From an uncultured Gammaproteobacteria bacterium (GTDB lineage: Bacteria; Pseudomonadota; Gammaproteobacteria; Pseudomonadales; UBA5518), in NCBI GenBank assembly GCA_903928015.1, contig CAIYPF010000056.1, positions 1 to 64,000 of the forward strand: a DNA stretch of 64,000 nt, written 5' to 3'. This document shows positions 23,363-31,194 of this stretch, one piece after another. Both the position numbers and the translations under genes were made by a program. The notes beneath the pieces were generated by a model that was given only the letters and a program-made list of their open reading frames with translations, made no database searches and was not told the origin of the DNA. How positions within the stretch are numbered: position 1 is the first letter of the stretch; each line of letters opens with the position of its first letter.

Positions 23363-24150
23363 TCCCCGCGAAACTCAGGCTTGCGTTTCTCGCGGAAGGC
23401 GGCCACTCCCTCGCGGTAGTCGTGGCTGTAGCCGAGCTCACGCATGAAGCCCTTCTCGACTTCCAGTTGCTCGTGGAGCGTATTGCTGCCCGAGACATTC
23501 ATCGCCTGCTTGATGCGCGCGAGTGCACGCGTGGGCTGGGACGCCAGATACACAGCCATCGCGAAGGCCTCCGAGGCAAGGGCCTCGTCGTCGACGCATT
23601 TCCAGATCAGACCCCACTCCTCGGCCCGGGCTGCCGGGAGCTTCTCGCCCAGCATCGCGAGCGCCTTGGCACGCGGCAGTCCGAGCGCACGGGGCAGCAT
23701 CCAGGTGCCTCCGGAATCGGGGATCACGCCGATCTTGGCGAAGGCCTGCACGAAATTCGCCGAACGCGCGGCAAGCACGATGTCACAGGCGAGCGCGATG
23801 CTGGCGCCGGCTCCCGCGGCCACGCCGTTGACGGCACAGACCACCGGCTTTTCGAGCGTTGTGATGGCGCGTATCAGCGGGTTGTAGTTCTGCTCCACCG
23901 AATCGCCGAGATCCACGGGCTCGGCGCCGGGCGCAACCGCGCGGTCGTTCAGGTCCTGGCCTGCGCAGAAGCCGCGACCATTGCCCGTGACGAGCAGGCA
24001 GCGGACGGCCGGGTCCTTGCGTACCCGGGCGATCGCCTCGCGCACCTCCCGGTGCATCTGGGTGTTGAAGCTGTTCAGCGTATCCGGACGGTTCAAGCGG
24101 AGCGTGGCTACGCCCTGCTCGACTGCGTATTCGATGGTTTCGTAGCTCAT
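23359..24150 (-). CDS. paaG: 1,2-epoxyphenylacetyl-CoA isomerase PaaG
   Basis: A 263-residue crotonase-fold protein that isomerises the epoxide to the oxepin and later moves a double bond. [22 protein letters not shown] and [12 protein letters not shown] are the CoA-binding and oxyanion segments in PaaG-like form. It overlaps paaZ upstream and paaI downstream by four bases each, so the three are translated as one coupled block. Confidence 0.93.
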   Translation of the reverse strand: MSYETIEYAVEQGVATLRLNRPDTLNSFNTQMHREVREAIARVRKDPAVRCLLVTGNGRGFCAGQDLNDRAVAPGAEPVDLGDSVEQNYNPLIRAITTLEKPVVCAVNGVAAGAGASIALACDIVLAARSANFVQAFAKIGVIPDSGGTWMLPRALGLPRAKALAMLGEKLPAARAEEWGLIWKCVDDEALASEAFAMAVYLASQPTRALARIKQAMNVSGSNTLHEQLEVEKGFMRELGYSHDYREGVAAFREKRKPEFRGE

Positions 24151-26207
24151 TTGGCCTCGGCCTCCCCCCGCATCGCCACCAGCGTCAGGATCTCGTAGAC
24201 CGCCACGGGCTTGTCGTGCTGGTTACTGACCTCGACGTCCCAGGCAACCACCCCGTTCGGTTGCTCGCCGGGACGCGGGTCCTTGGCGATCTTGCGCTTG
24301 GCGGTCAGCCGCGCGCGGATGGTATCGCCGATACCGACCGGCTCGACGAATCGGAGGTTCTCGAGCCCGTAGTTGGCGAGGACCGGCCCTGGCGCAGGAG
24401 AAACGAACATCCCGGCTGCGGCAGAGATGACGAAGTACCCGTGCGCCACTCTCTTGCCGAAAAGCGAATCCTTGGCTGCCGTCTCGTCGAAATGGGCATA
24501 GAAGTGGTCGCCCGAGACGCAACCGAAGTTGACGATGTCGGCTTCGGTCACGGTACGACGATGCGTGATCAGCGTCTCGCCGATCTGCAGATCCTCGAAG
24601 TAACGACGGAAGGGATGCACTCCGGCATCGATCTGGCGGGCACCGGGATTGAACTCACGCGTGATGGCCGTGATGGTGTCTGGCGATCCCTGGATCGCGG
24701 TGCGCTGCATGTAGTGCTTGATGGCACGCACGCCACCCAATTCCTCGCCCCCGCCTGCACGCCCGGGGCCCCCATGCACGAGCGAGGCGAGAGGAGAGCC
24801 GTGACCTGTGGACTCCTTTGCACAATGGCGGTTCAGCACCAGCATGCGGCCGTGCCAGGCCGCAGTGCCGAGGATGACCTGCACGGCTTCAGCGTCGTCG
24901 GCCGTCACCAGGGAGCCCGCAAGGCTGCCCTTGCCAAGCCGTGCCAGCGCGATTGCCTCCTCGGTATCGGCGTAGGGCATCACTGTGGCAACCGGCCCGA
25001 AGGCCTCTATGTCGTGGGCTTCGCGGCGCGCAAAAGGCTGCTTACACAGCAGCAGCGTGGGAGGGAAGAAAGCCCCCTTCGCGATATCGGCACCCTGCAC
25101 CTCGAAATCCGTTTTGCCGCCATGGACAATCTCTGCGCCTGCGCTGATCGCGCGCAGCGCCTCCCACACATCGCTTCTTTGCGCATTGCCCACGAGCGGG
25201 CCCATGCGCACACCCTCGAGCGCAGGATCGCCTACCGTCACCGTCTCTAGCCGGGCCCGCAGCGCCGACACCACTGCGTCGACGCGCCCGGCAGGCACGA
25301 TGATGCGGCGTATTGCCGTGCACTTCTGGCCCGTCTTCGAGCTCATCTCGCGTGCGACTTCACGCACGAAAAGATCGAATTCCGGGGCCCCGGGATCAAC
25401 GCCGGCACCGAGGATGCAGCAGTTGAGGGAGTCGGCCTCCATATTGAACGGGATGCTGTTGGCGACGATGTCGGGATGCACGCGAAGCCGCCGCCCCGTG
25501 GATGCAGAACCGGTGAAGGTAACGCTGTCCTGCTCGTCCAGATGCGAGAGCAGATCCCCCACGCCGCCACAGACGAGTTGCAGTGCTCCGGGCGGAAGGA
25601 GCCCGGAGGCGACGATCTCCCGGACCATGGCTTCGGTAAGGAAGGAGGTGACGGTCGCCGGCTTCACAATGGCCGGAACACCTGCGAGCAGGCTGGGAGC
25701 GATCTTCTCCAACATGCCCCAACAGGGAAAATTGAAGGCGTTGATGTGAACCGAGACACCCTCTCTCGGCACCAGGATGTGGCGGCCGATGAATCCGCCC
25801 TTGGCGGAGAGACGCTCGGCGGCGCCCTCCACGAGGAAGCGCTCGTTGGGCAGTTCACGGCGGGCGATGCTCGCGTAGCTGAAAACGGTGCCGATGCCGC
25901 CTTCGATATCGACCCATCCGTCGGCCCGCGTGGCGCCGGTCACTGCAGAGACCGTATAGAAAAGTTCCTTCTTCTCCATCAGATGCTGCGCGAGGCGCTT
26001 CAGCATGGCCGCGCGCTGGTGGAAGCTCATCTGCCGCAACGCCGGCCCACCGTGCTGTCGCGCGAAACGCAGGACCTCGGTGAAATCGATGCCATCGCTG
26101 CCTGCGCTGCCGATTTCGCTCCCATTGATCGCGTTGAACAGTGGCTGCCCGGCGCCAGTGCCGCTCACCCACTCGCCACAGACATGGCTCTGTATCGTAG
26201 TACCCAC
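24147..26207 (-). CDS. paaZ: Oxepin-CoA hydrolase / 3-oxo-5,6-dehydrosuberyl-CoA semialdehyde dehydrogenase PaaZ
   Basis: The 686-residue bifunctional ring-opening enzyme has an N-terminal aldehyde dehydrogenase domain (catalytic Cys in [10 protein letters not shown], about residue 295). Its C-terminal MaoC-type hydratase domain has GDHFYAHFD near 580. The start is GTG at 26207, chosen because AGGAGG lies eight bases upstream and the N-terminus [13 protein letters not shown] is typical; the ATG-like start at 26264 lies in the promoter. It is the first gene of the paa row. Confidence 0.96.
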   Translation of the reverse strand: MGTTIQSHVCGEWVSGTGAGQPLFNAINGSEIGSAGSDGIDFTEVLRFARQHGGPALRQMSFHQRAAMLKRLAQHLMEKKELFYTVSAVTGATRADGWVDIEGGIGTVFSYASIARRELPNERFLVEGAAERLSAKGGFIGRHILVPREGVSVHINAFNFPCWGMLEKIAPSLLAGVPAIVKPATVTSFLTEAMVREIVASGLLPPGALQLVCGGVGDLLSHLDEQDSVTFTGSASTGRRLRVHPDIVANSIPFNMEADSLNCCILGAGVDPGAPEFDLFVREVAREMSSKTGQKCTAIRRIIVPAGRVDAVVSALRARLETVTVGDPALEGVRMGPLVGNAQRSDVWEALRAISAGAEIVHGGKTDFEVQGADIAKGAFFPPTLLLCKQPFARREAHDIEAFGPVATVMPYADTEEAIALARLGKGSLAGSLVTADDAEAVQVILGTAAWHGRMLVLNRHCAKESTGHGSPLASLVHGGPGRAGGGEELGGVRAIKHYMQRTAIQGSPDTITAITREFNPGARQIDAGVHPFRRYFEDLQIGETLITHRRTVTEADIVNFGCVSGDHFYAHFDETAAKDSLFGKRVAHGYFVISAAAGMFVSPAPGPVLANYGLENLRFVEPVGIGDTIRARLTAKRKIAKDPRPGEQPNGVVAWDVEVSNQHDKPVAVYEILTLVAMRGEAEAK

Positions 26208-26250
26208 CCTGTTAGCCTCCTGACAGTGCAGCGCCACCCGCGGAGGCGCA

Positions 26251-26283
26251 TTGACATGATACACACAAGTTGTACTTGGTCAA
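26251..26283 (-). promoter_or_regulatory. Predicted paaZ-operon promoter with palindromic operator candidate
   Basis: On the minus strand TTGACC (26278-26283) and TATCAT (26256-26261) are separated by 16 bases, a good sigma-70 pair 49 bases before the paaZ GTG. Within that spacer lies a perfect palindrome CAAGT-TGT-ACTTG at 26266-26278. A repressor bound there, PaaX being the obvious candidate, would block RNA polymerase. A weaker plus-strand pair for paaK (TTGTAC 26270-26275, TTACAT 26293-26298) shares the region. The site does not match the E. coli PaaX consensus I remember. Confidence 0.5.
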
Positions 26284-26323
26284 TTTCATGTATTACATTT
26301 CGGCACCACGGAGGAGAACCGTC

Positions 26324-27625
26324 ATGAAACCTGCCGCGCACCCGGGCCCGCTGCACGCCATCGAGACCGCCAGCATCGACGAGTTGCGCGCGCTGCAGCT
26401 CGCCCGACTCAAGGCATCCCTCAACCATGCCTACACGAACTCGCCGGTCTACCGCGCCAGTTTCGATGCGCACGGCGTACGGCCGGAGGATCTCCACAGC
26501 CTCGATGATCTCGCCCGCTTCCCGTTCACGACCAAAGCAGACCTTCGCGCGAACTATCCCTTCGGCATGTTCGCCGTGCCCATGGAGCAGGTTGTGCGCA
26601 TACATGCCTCCAGCGGCACGACGGGCAAGCCCACCGTGGTGGGATACAGCGCCCGCGACATAGACACCTGGGCCGAGGTGGTGGCGCGCTCCATCAAGGC
26701 CGCGGGCGGGCACGCCGGCGACAAGGTTCATGTCTCATACGGCTACGGACTCTTCACCGGTGGACTCGGCGCGCACTACGGCGCGGAGCGGCTTGGTTGC
26801 GCCGTCATACCCATGTCCGGCGGTCAGACCGAGAAGCAAGTCCAGCTGATACGCGATTTCGATCCCGACATCATCATGGTCACCCCCTCTTACATGCTGA
26901 ACCTCGCCGACGAGATGGAGCGTCAGGGCGTCGATCCCGCACGCCTGCGACTGCGGGCGGGCATTTTCGGTGCGGAGCCCTGGACAGAAGCCATGCGCGC
27001 GGAAATCGAAGGCCGGCTGCAGATCGATGCGGTCGACATCTACGGGCTCTCCGAAGTGATGGGCCCTGGCGTGGCCCAGGAGTGCATCGAAACCAAGGAT
27101 GGACCCACCATCTGGGAAGACCATTTCTATCCGGAGATCGTCGACCCGGAGACCGGCGCGGTGTTGCCCGATGGCAGCGAGGGGGAACTGGTCTTCACCA
27201 GTCTCACCAAGGAAGCCATGCCGGTAATCCGCTACCGCACGCGCGACCTCACCCGGCTCTTGCCGGGCAGCGCTCGCACCATGCGCCGCATGGGGAAGAT
27301 CACCGGGCGCAGCGACGACATGATGATCATCCGGGGCGTCAACGTATTCCCCTCCCAGATCGAGGAGCAGTTGCTCACCGTGCCGCAGCTTTCGCCGCAC
27401 TATTTCATCGAATTGCGCAAGGAAGGGCATCTCGACGAGATAGAGGTGAACGCCGAACTCAAACCCGGTGAGGATGCGAGCCAGAGAGAGGCCTGCGCCG
27501 CAATACTTGCGCACAGGATCAAGTCCTACATCGGCGTGTCTGCCCACGTGCACGTGCACCGGCCAGGAACCATTCCGCGATCCGAGGGCAAGGCGAAGCG
27601 GGTCATCGACAAGCGCAAGGGCTGA
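26324..27625 (+). CDS. paaK: Phenylacetate-CoA ligase PaaK
   Basis: The 433-residue AMP-forming ligase makes phenylacetyl-CoA, the first committed step and the signal for PaaX. The ATP loop SSGTTGKPT is at residues 96-104; IFGAEPWTEAMR, DIYGLSEVMGPG and the C-terminal GRSDDMMIIRGVNVFPSQIE are PaaK hallmarks. GGAGGAG precedes the ATG at 26324 by seven bases. It is divergent from paaZ and convergent with the AraC gene. Confidence 0.97.
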   Translation: MKPAAHPGPLHAIETASIDELRALQLARLKASLNHAYTNSPVYRASFDAHGVRPEDLHSLDDLARFPFTTKADLRANYPFGMFAVPMEQVVRIHASSGTTGKPTVVGYSARDIDTWAEVVARSIKAAGGHAGDKVHVSYGYGLFTGGLGAHYGAERLGCAVIPMSGGQTEKQVQLIRDFDPDIIMVTPSYMLNLADEMERQGVDPARLRLRAGIFGAEPWTEAMRAEIEGRLQIDAVDIYGLSEVMGPGVAQECIETKDGPTIWEDHFYPEIVDPETGAVLPDGSEGELVFTSLTKEAMPVIRYRTRDLTRLLPGSARTMRRMGKITGRSDDMMIIRGVNVFPSQIEEQLLTVPQLSPHYFIELRKEGHLDEIEVNAELKPGEDASQREACAAILAHRIKSYIGVSAHVHVHRPGTIPRSEGKAKRVIDKRKG

Positions 27626-27634
27626 TCGCCCCTC

Positions 27635-28606
27635 TCATCCCTCGCCGGAGCAGCCCCGCGCACCGAGTCGCCAGGCCTTGGGGGTTACACCGTACTCGGC
27701 CTTGAAAAGCCGGTTGAAGTGCGAGCTGTCGTTGAAGCCCCAGCCGAAGGCGATGTCCGTGACACTCATGCCGGCGAGATCGCCGCGCTCCAGGGAGCGC
27801 CTGCAGGCCTCGAGGCGCTGCAACTGCACATAGCGCGAGACCGACTCTCCCTGACGCCGGAAAAGCATGTGCAGGTAGCGGGTGCTGATCCCTTCGGCGT
27901 GGGCGATGCGGTCCGGGCTCAGCTGCGCATCCGCGAGGTGCATGTGGATGAAATTGCGCACGCGCCGCAGGTGCTCCTCGGCAAGGTCCTCGGCTTCCGG
28001 ACGCCGCTCGGGACCAAACTGCAGCGCAGTCACCAGCAGGTCGAGAACGTTCGCCTCGAGGCGCTGCGTGATGGCAGGATCGAGGCGATCCAGACGTTCG
28101 CTGAGCGAGCTGACGAACTGGCTGAGGAGCCCGTTCACGGGCTCATCGGCAGACATCCGCCTGCCGAGCCATGACTCGGGGCTGCGCACGCGTTCTCTCA
28201 GGCGGCGCTCGGGAATGGCGAGCACAGCCTCCCGGTAGCGCCCCGGGAAGTGGAGGCTGTAGGGCTCGGCCGTGCTGCAGATGACGAAGTCTCCGGGACG
28301 AAGATGTGCCTCCCTGTCCCGCTGGCAGATCAGGGCCTCCCCCTCGAGCTGGAACTTGACCAGATACCAGGCATCGCTTACCCGGGAAATGTCGGAACGA
28401 CGTCGATGGACATCAATCGGCGTGCTGCCGATTACCGTGAGCGCGAGTTCATCAAGCCGTGCGAGCGCCAGACTCGCTTCGAAGGGAGCAAGGTCACCGC
28501 GTGGCCGTTCGCAGTGCATAGGGCAGAAGGTGGAGGAGACCACCTCGGAGAAGTAGTCGAAGCGTACGGCGGCGGGTTGTTCCGCCAGCGGGAGCACCTC
28601 ATGCAT
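27635..28606 (-). CDS. AraC-family transcriptional regulator (FeaR-like)
   Basis: A 323-residue regulator: N-terminal AraC-binding-like domain of the type seen in FeaR (CPMHCERPRGDLAPFEA; DAWYLVKFQLEGEA) and a C-terminal double helix-turn-helix (about 215-315; ISTRYLHMLFRRQGESVSRYV and FGWGFNDSSHFNRLFKAEYGVTP). FeaR controls aromatic-amine/aldehyde genes in E. coli, which suits this setting, but the target here is not shown. It is divergent from the P450 gene across 134 bases, so the P450 is the nearest candidate target. Confidence 0.88.
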   Translation of the reverse strand: MHEVLPLAEQPAAVRFDYFSEVVSSTFCPMHCERPRGDLAPFEASLALARLDELALTVIGSTPIDVHRRRSDISRVSDAWYLVKFQLEGEALICQRDREAHLRPGDFVICSTAEPYSLHFPGRYREAVLAIPERRLRERVRSPESWLGRRMSADEPVNGLLSQFVSSLSERLDRLDPAITQRLEANVLDLLVTALQFGPERRPEAEDLAEEHLRRVRNFIHMHLADAQLSPDRIAHAEGISTRYLHMLFRRQGESVSRYVQLQRLEACRRSLERGDLAGMSVTDIAFGWGFNDSSHFNRLFKAEYGVTPKAWRLGARGCSGEG

Positions 28607-28740
28607 TACGTATTACCGTATGTCCTGAAGGCTGGAATTCTTGTAATACGCGGCAATCCTCTCCGCATTGCCGGCTCCGGTCAAGCGCAGCACCACTCAT
28701 TGAGGCACACTAGCCTCTGGCCCAACCCTTGCGAGTAACG

Positions 28741-29961
28741 ATGAGCACGGTTCCCGAGAGCGTCCGGCAGTTCGACCCGCGACGGTTGGATGAGTCCTTT
28801 TACGCAGACCCCTTCCCCCTGTACGCGGCGCTGCGCAAACATTCACCGGTACATCAGTGCCCGGACGGCAGCTTCTTCCTGACGCGCCACGAAGACCTTA
28901 ACGCGGTGTACCGCAACGCGCGGTCTTTCAGTTCCGACAAGCGCCGGCAGTTCGCTCCTGTCTTCGGTGCCGACTCGCCCCTCTTCGAGCACCACACGAC
29001 GAGCCTCGTATTCAGCGACCCGCCGTTGCACACACAGGTACGCAAAGCCATAGGCAACGCGCTGTCGGCCCGCGCCATCACCGCGATGGAGCCAGGATTG
29101 CGGGACCTTGTGGAGCAGCTGCTCGGACGCATCGAGGCATCGGCAAACTTCGACCTGGTCGAGGACTACGCTGCAGCAATCCCCATCGAGATCATCGGCA
29201 ACCTGCTGCGCGTACCCCAAGGCGAGCGCGGCCCGCTGCGGCGATGGTCACTGGCGATACTGGGGGCGCTGGAGTTCGGTCTGGACGCAAGCGCGTTGGC
29301 GACCGGAAACCAGGCTGTGACGGAGATGCTCGGTTTTCTTGACGACCTGGTGCAGAGCCGCCGGGGCGCACTGGGAGACGCGGACGACGATCTGGTGGCG
29401 CGCCTCCTGCGCTGGGAGTCCGACGGATTCAGACTGTCGGGGCACACGCTCTATCACCAGTGCATTTTCCTGCTGAACGCGGGACACGAAACCACCAGCA
29501 ACCTGATCGGCAACGCCGTCCAGCTCCTGCTGGAACACCCCTGGCAACTGGAGCGCCTGCGGGCTGAACCGGCGCTGATCGCGAGCACCGTGGAAGAGGT
29601 CCTGCGGATGGAAAGCCCCAACCAGCTGGGCAACAGGACGGTGGCGGAGGACAGCGACATCGGCGGCGTAGCCCTGCCGGCAGGCACCATCCTCACGCTG
29701 TGCATTGGTGCCGCAAACCGTGATCCGGAGGTTTTCCCGGAACCCGACCGGTTTGATATCGCCCGCCATCCAAACCCTCACCTCGCCTTCGGAGCGGGCA
29801 TCCACACCTGCGCCGGGCTGAACGTGGCGCGACTGGAGGCGCAGGTCGCGGTACTTGCACTCTTCCAGCGCTTTCCGGGGCTACGCCACGCCGGGGAACC
29901 AAAGCGTGCCCGTCGCGCACGCTTCCGTGGCTACGAGTCGGTGCCGCTGGCCGTGCGCTGA
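28741..29961 (+). CDS. Cytochrome P450
   Basis: A 406-residue soluble bacterial P450. The I-helix oxygen-binding motif AGHETTSN is near 243, the K-helix ExxR is EEVLR, and the heme loop FGAGIHTCAGLNVAR places the ligand at C357. No signal peptide. It would need separate ferredoxin and reductase partners, none of which is next to it; PaaE-like reductases are not expected to serve. Substrate is unknown. The neighbouring AraC gene may regulate it. The ATG at 28741 was preferred to one four codons upstream. Confidence 0.93.
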   Translation: MSTVPESVRQFDPRRLDESFYADPFPLYAALRKHSPVHQCPDGSFFLTRHEDLNAVYRNARSFSSDKRRQFAPVFGADSPLFEHHTTSLVFSDPPLHTQVRKAIGNALSARAITAMEPGLRDLVEQLLGRIEASANFDLVEDYAAAIPIEIIGNLLRVPQGERGPLRRWSLAILGALEFGLDASALATGNQAVTEMLGFLDDLVQSRRGALGDADDDLVARLLRWESDGFRLSGHTLYHQCIFLLNAGHETTSNLIGNAVQLLLEHPWQLERLRAEPALIASTVEEVLRMESPNQLGNRTVAEDSDIGGVALPAGTILTLCIGAANRDPEVFPEPDRFDIARHPNPHLAFGAGIHTCAGLNVARLEAQVAVLALFQRFPGLRHAGEPKRARRARFRGYESVPLAVR

Positions 29962-29979
29962 GGCCTTCAGCGCCTCAAC

Positions 29980-31053
29980 TCACCTGGCCTCGGGGCGCTC
30001 GTACACCAAGCGCCCGGCAAACCAGGTCTGGACTACGACCGTTGCGGCGACACGCTCGGGTGGCTCGAGCAGCGGGTTGCGGTCAAGAACGACGACATCC
30101 GCGAGCTTGCCCGTCGCCAGGACACCGGCGTCCTGCTGCAGTCCCATCGCGCGAGCCCCCTCGACGGTGAACGCCCGCAGGGCCTCCGTGGCCGTATCTG
30201 CGGGAGTTGCCACGCGCGCGCTCATGGCCTGCGCCATCGCCTGCCACGGTGAAGGCAGCGTGGGTATCGCAGCGGGCGGCGAAGGCATGGGCGTGGTGCC
30301 GAGGGCGGTTTCAGGGAGCACCGCAACACCCGATGTCCCGGGCGCAGGTGCTGCCGGCAACGCAAGCTGAGCCGGCTCGGGATCGAGCTTCACGCGAAGG
30401 CGGGAGACGCTGTCCGAGGGCGCCTGCGCCAGGTCCCGCATCACCTGCTGGAGGATCAGGCGCTCACGTGCACCACAGGCGGGCCAATGCGCGATCTGCA
30501 GGTGCACGCCGGCATCCGCCTGACGCTCACGGGCGAGCACACCGGGCAGCCCGGGTACGGGAACGCTATGCAGGCGGCTCGCTGTCACACCTTGGCTGTG
30601 CAGCCGATCTAGGTCCGTACCGAGATCAGTTACGGGCGTTTGCACCTCGGCAGGCCCTGCCAAGACCTCGGGCTCCATCGGCGTAACAGCCTCAGGATCC
30701 GTGCAGGGCGGCGGTACGCTGCCCCCGTCCGGGTCCCGCGCATCCACCAGGCCGGGGATGAGCGTCTTCCCCTCCAGATCCTCGAGCCGTGTTCCGGCGT
30801 CCGTCAGGGGTTCGATGTCCGCCTCCTCGCCCAGCGCGATGATGCGCCCTTCACGCACGGCGATGGCCCGTACCACGGGCAAACGATGATCCATGGTCAG
30901 GATGGTGCCATTGAAGAACACCAGTTCGGCCACCCCGTGGCGCGCGGCGGCGCGATTCGCCGGCGATCGCCCTCCTTCGGGCGAGCACGCGGCGAGGCAC
31001 AGCAGCAGCGCCAAGGGAAATGCTCTGGAATTGAATGTGCTCGGGGCAATCAT
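29980..31053 (-). CDS. Degenerate amidohydrolase-related lipoprotein
   Basis: A 357-residue protein with a lipoprotein signal (lipobox L20-A-A-C23). Residues 40-105 match the N-terminal beta-sandwich of YtcJ-type amidohydrolases (FFNGTILTMDH, GKTLIPGLVDA). The last 80 residues match the C-terminal part (FTVEGARAMGLQQDAGVLATGKLADVVVLDRNPL). The metal-binding HxH expected after LIPGLVD is DARDPDG, and the roughly 190 middle residues are proline/alanine rich with no TIM-barrel ligands. Intact relatives are about 550 residues. The frame has no internal stop, so it is either a decayed enzyme or a remodelled non-catalytic protein. Confidence 0.6.
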   Translation of the reverse strand: MIAPSTFNSRAFPLALLLCLAACSPEGGRSPANRAAARHGVAELVFFNGTILTMDHRLPVVRAIAVREGRIIALGEEADIEPLTDAGTRLEDLEGKTLIPGLVDARDPDGGSVPPPCTDPEAVTPMEPEVLAGPAEVQTPVTDLGTDLDRLHSQGVTASRLHSVPVPGLPGVLARERQADAGVHLQIAHWPACGARERLILQQVMRDLAQAPSDSVSRLRVKLDPEPAQLALPAAPAPGTSGVAVLPETALGTTPMPSPPAAIPTLPSPWQAMAQAMSARVATPADTATEALRAFTVEGARAMGLQQDAGVLATGKLADVVVLDRNPLLEPPERVAATVVVQTWFAGRLVYERPEAR

Positions 31054-31133
31054 GGGCGCTGAGCGTGTCCGGACAATGGCGCGCCATCATCGCGCAGACG
31101 CAGGGCTTCGCCCACCGCCCTGCCCCCGGCAGG

Positions 31134-31162
31134 CAAAAAAAACCCCGGCCGAAGCCGGGGTT
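31134..31162 (-). terminator. Rho-independent terminator after the TonB receptor gene
   Basis: On the minus strand the arms AACCCCGGC and GCCGGGGTT close a TTCG tetraloop and are followed by at least seven T residues. It starts 32 bases past the receptor stop codon and separates that gene from the degenerate amidohydrolase gene. Confidence 0.93.
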
Positions 31163-31194
31163 CTTGCACGCCCTGTCGTGCTTCCGGGGCGGTG

